From an uncultured Planctomycetota bacterium (GTDB lineage Bacteria; Planctomycetota; UBA1135; GCA-002686595), in assembly GCA_903829565.1 (NCBI GenBank), contig CAIKQM010000331.1, positions 1 through 6,664 of the forward strand: a DNA stretch of 6,664 nt. Direction: 5' to 3'. Below, piece by piece: positions 5,136 through 6,664 of this stretch. The notes under the pieces were generated by a model, which saw nothing but the letters and a program-made list of their open reading frames with translations, had not been told where the DNA came from and did no database searches. Made by a program: the position numbers and the translations under genes. How positions within the stretch are numbered: position 1 is the first letter of the stretch; each line of letters starts with the position of its first letter.

Positions 5136-5837
5136 CTAATGTTTCGAGCACAGCGACGCTATTAGCTGCCTGACTTCATTACGTCCATTGTTGAACACCC
5201 GCTTCATTTCGGCATCAAAGTCCGGCACCTCGCCGAGATCCGAACGTCGAATAACGGTCCCCTGCTCAGGCTGAGTGATGCCATTCACCCTCTGGTACTG
5301 GCGCATGAGGGCGACTACCTCCCCACGGGGGATTGCAGCCCACGTTTCAGGCCCATCCAGTCCCGATTGCATTTTTGCGGCAAATACAGCATTCCGAATG
5401 CTCTCTCGCCCGCTCCGCAGCGAGTCTATTTCTTCGTTAGTAGCAGCAATAATGCGCTCGATCCTAGCTCGGAGTTCCTTGTCGTCACAAGCCAGACCGA
5501 GCGGGTTCAGTTCGGCATCTTCAAGACATCGCTTCAGCGATGACATGCGCACCACAGGCCCTGTTTCTTTAGCAGAGTCCAGCATCTCGGTGCTGACTTG
5601 ATGCACAACCTCATGGCGCTCGCTGACAGGACGCTGGGCAAGGGCTTCACGTTCAACCCCTGCCTCGGAACGTGCAAGCCATGTGAAACCTCGGTGCGGA
5701 TTGCTGGCTGAGGCGTTTTCAGGAACGGCCCCCAGCGCACCACTAGGCGTAGCTGGCGAAACAAGCAAGGTGGCGATGTACACAACCACAGCCGCACAAG
5801 CACCGCACATCAAGCCTAGTAGGAACCCTCGCTTCAT
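5136..5837 (-). CDS. Unrecognised membrane-anchored or exported protein
   Basis: A 233-residue protein of no family I recognise. Residues 1-3 are MKR, followed by a hydrophobic segment to about residue 26 with small residues and two cysteines (GFLLGLMCGACAAVVVYIATLLV). It is either a signal anchor, with the rest outside the membrane, or a signal peptide. Residues about 30-95 look flexible. From about 105 to 150 the chain is charged and helical (DKELRARIERIIAATNEEID), possibly a short coiled coil, and the C-terminus (DFDAEMKRVFNNGRNEVRQL) is also helical. ATG 5837 follows TAGGAGT with 6 nt spacing, a clear ribosome site that contains the stop codon of the upstream gene, so the two are probably translated together. 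It ends facing the antitoxin gene. Confidence 0.75.
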   Translation of the reverse strand: MKRGFLLGLMCGACAAVVVYIATLLVSPATPSGALGAVPENASASNPHRGFTWLARSEAGVEREALAQRPVSERHEVVHQVSTEMLDSAKETGPVVRMSSLKRCLEDAELNPLGLACDDKELRARIERIIAATNEEIDSLRSGRESIRNAVFAAKMQSGLDGPETWAAIPRGEVVALMRQYQRVNGITQPEQGTVIRRSDLGEVPDFDAEMKRVFNNGRNEVRQLIASLCSKH

Positions 5838-5843
5838 GATGGA

Positions 5844-5848
5844 CTCCT
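5844..5848 (-). promoter_or_regulatory. Shine-Dalgarno site containing the upstream stop codon
   Basis: On the minus strand AGGAG lies 6 nt before ATG 5837. The upstream gene's stop TAG (5849-5847) forms the start of this same TAGGAGT motif, so ribosomes ending there sit on the next initiation site. Confidence 0.7.
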
Positions 5849-6320
5849 AGCCACCCGGTGAACTACAGTTCACACAGATGTTTGTGAAGCGATACACATC
5901 GACACTACCAATGTGGATGACATAATCTACAAAGTCTCCACACTCAAGGTGATCTCTACTTACGGCAAAAAACTCACCACCTGTTCCGCCGCCGATGACG
6001 GATGTATTCCGCCAGATCTTGTACCGACATGGAGAATCGGTGTTCACAACTATTGCAACATCTGCATCGCAGGTCTTTTCAGTACACGCCGTCCTTGGGC
6101 AACGACCGTCGGACCAGTCGAAATCGACGACGATCTGGATGGTCTGATTTAGAGGTTCACAAGGAGCCGGAATAGCCCCAATCGTTTCCATGGATCCCCA
6201 GTCCCACGGACACGTACACGGCGTGGCGAGCTGCAACGCGAATCCAACGCAACTGAACGCTGTGACAAAGCCGCTGCTTATCACCATCGCACGAGCTACC
6301 TGCTTCGGAATTTTGAGCAT
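5847..6320 (-). CDS. Unrecognised cysteine-rich exported protein
   Basis: A 157-residue protein from ATG 6320; GTG 6371 would add 17 residues and neither start has a ribosome site. ATG is preferred because it gives a usual signal sequence: a basic MLKIPKQVARA, then a hydrophobic core to about residue 31 and LATPC. The remaining 125 residues hold ten cysteines (35, 37, 54, 74, 79, 84, 98, 127, 149, 152), including a C-T-C near the processed N-terminus and a C-x-x-C near the C-terminus. An even number fits disulfide bonds outside the cytoplasm. Alternating strand-like stretches (TIQIVVDFDW, ADVAIVVN, DYVIHIG, DVYRFTNI) suggest a small beta-sandwich. I recognise no family. Its stop lies in the ribosome site of the next gene, so the two products probably work together. 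Base composition looks poorer in G/C than in fhs. Confidence 0.65.
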   Translation of the reverse strand: MLKIPKQVARAMVISSGFVTAFSCVGFALQLATPCTCPWDWGSMETIGAIPAPCEPLNQTIQIVVDFDWSDGRCPRTACTEKTCDADVAIVVNTDSPCRYKIWRNTSVIGGGTGGEFFAVSRDHLECGDFVDYVIHIGSVDVYRFTNICVNCSSPGG

Positions 6321-6582
6321 GTTTTTATTGGAAGATTCGTCTGCCCTAGAAAACGGTACGTCAAACGCCACGCGAGTCTCGCAGTCGGCTCCGGCTGTGT
6401 GATCAGGTTAAGGACTGTGATGACATCCCGCAAGGGACTTCCGACCGGGCAATGCGTTTGCACAGGTGGATGCGGGCCGCCAGGCACAGTGGCTCTGGGC
6501 TGAATTCGACCCCCGTCGTCTGCTCCACGATGCGCCCAAGCGCGCCACGCGCGCGATCAATTGAGGCGCAGAACTGCGGTGC
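6321..6582. other. Gap upstream of the cysteine-rich gene
   Basis: No gene is assigned in these 262 nt. A minus-strand frame stays open for 59 codons between TAG 6585-6583 and TGA 6405-6403, in frame with the partial gene to the right, but lacks a good start. Nested inverted repeats TGCGCC/GGCGCA (6531-6536 and 6565-6570), with GCGCG/CGCGC inside, lie just after that TAG stop on the minus strand and could end the upstream transcript. No convincing promoter for the cysteine-rich gene was found. Confidence 0.35.
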
Positions 6583-6664
6583 CTAATCCACCAAGCAATA
6601 GGACCGTACTGTCGCCCCATCGGCGTAGCGCAGATCTAAGACGTACTTGCCGACCGGAATCCCC
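6583..6664 (-). CDS. Possible C-terminal end of a further minus-strand gene (partial)
   Basis: One minus-strand frame enters from the right edge and reads 26 residues to TAG 6585-6583. The pattern GKYVLDLRYADGATV looks like two strands of a small beta domain, and third positions are fairly GC-rich. It is too short to name. If real it would be the gene upstream of the exported pair. The other two minus frames at the edge are less protein-like. Confidence 0.3.
   Translation of the reverse strand, partial: GIPVGKYVLDLRYADGATVRSYCLVD

Noticed and set aside
1..6664. CRISPR array, insertion sequence, transposase or integrase
   Set aside because: No regularly spaced direct repeats, terminal inverted repeats with a transposase, or recombinase motifs were seen on either strand.

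Overview
This 6.7 kb window is moderately GC-rich, with GC-rich third codon positions in its best-conserved gene. It looks like a chromosomal segment from a proteobacterium. A gammaproteobacterium of the Xanthomonadales/Lysobacterales type is a guess, based on the tRNA-Gly(CCC) with an encoded CCA and several genes that start without a Shine-Dalgarno sequence. No marker fixes the taxon.

Left part (1-2542), all on the minus strand, read right to left: a DUF3293-family protein (2542-2072); a 243-nt hairpin-rich gap; a CobS/MoxR-type AAA+ ATPase (1828-968); and, 39 nt further on, a gene that runs off the left edge (928-1) and encodes a protein with a C-terminal von Willebrand factor A (VWA) domain carrying a clear DxSxS metal site. 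The ATPase and VWA genes form the familiar 'ATPase plus VWA adaptor' pair (CobS/CobT, NorQ/NorD, CbbQ/CbbO style). No recognisable target enzyme is visible.

Middle (2592-4391), plus strand: a complete, typical formate-tetrahydrofolate ligase gene (fhs), diverging from the DUF3293 gene across only 49 bp, then a tRNA-Gly(CCC) gene 44 nt after the fhs stop codon.

Right part (4392-6664) looks like accessory DNA next to a tRNA gene. There are about 350 bp with no recognisable gene, then a ParD-like ribbon-helix-helix antitoxin without a ParE toxin, whose likely promoter is overlapped by an inverted repeat. Convergent to it on the minus strand is a two-gene unit of unrecognised secreted or membrane-anchored proteins. 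The upstream one (6320-5847) is cysteine-rich and its stop codon lies inside the ribosome binding site of the second (5837-5136). At the right edge is a short possible C-terminal fragment of another minus-strand gene (6664-6583).

The most unusual signals are the structured leader in front of the ATPase/VWA pair, the perfect hairpin formed by the last eight codons of the DUF3293 gene, the orphan antitoxin with its operator-like palindrome, and the cysteine-rich exported pair. Nothing here proves a new system. The ATPase/VWA module and the unrecognised exported pair are the best candidates.
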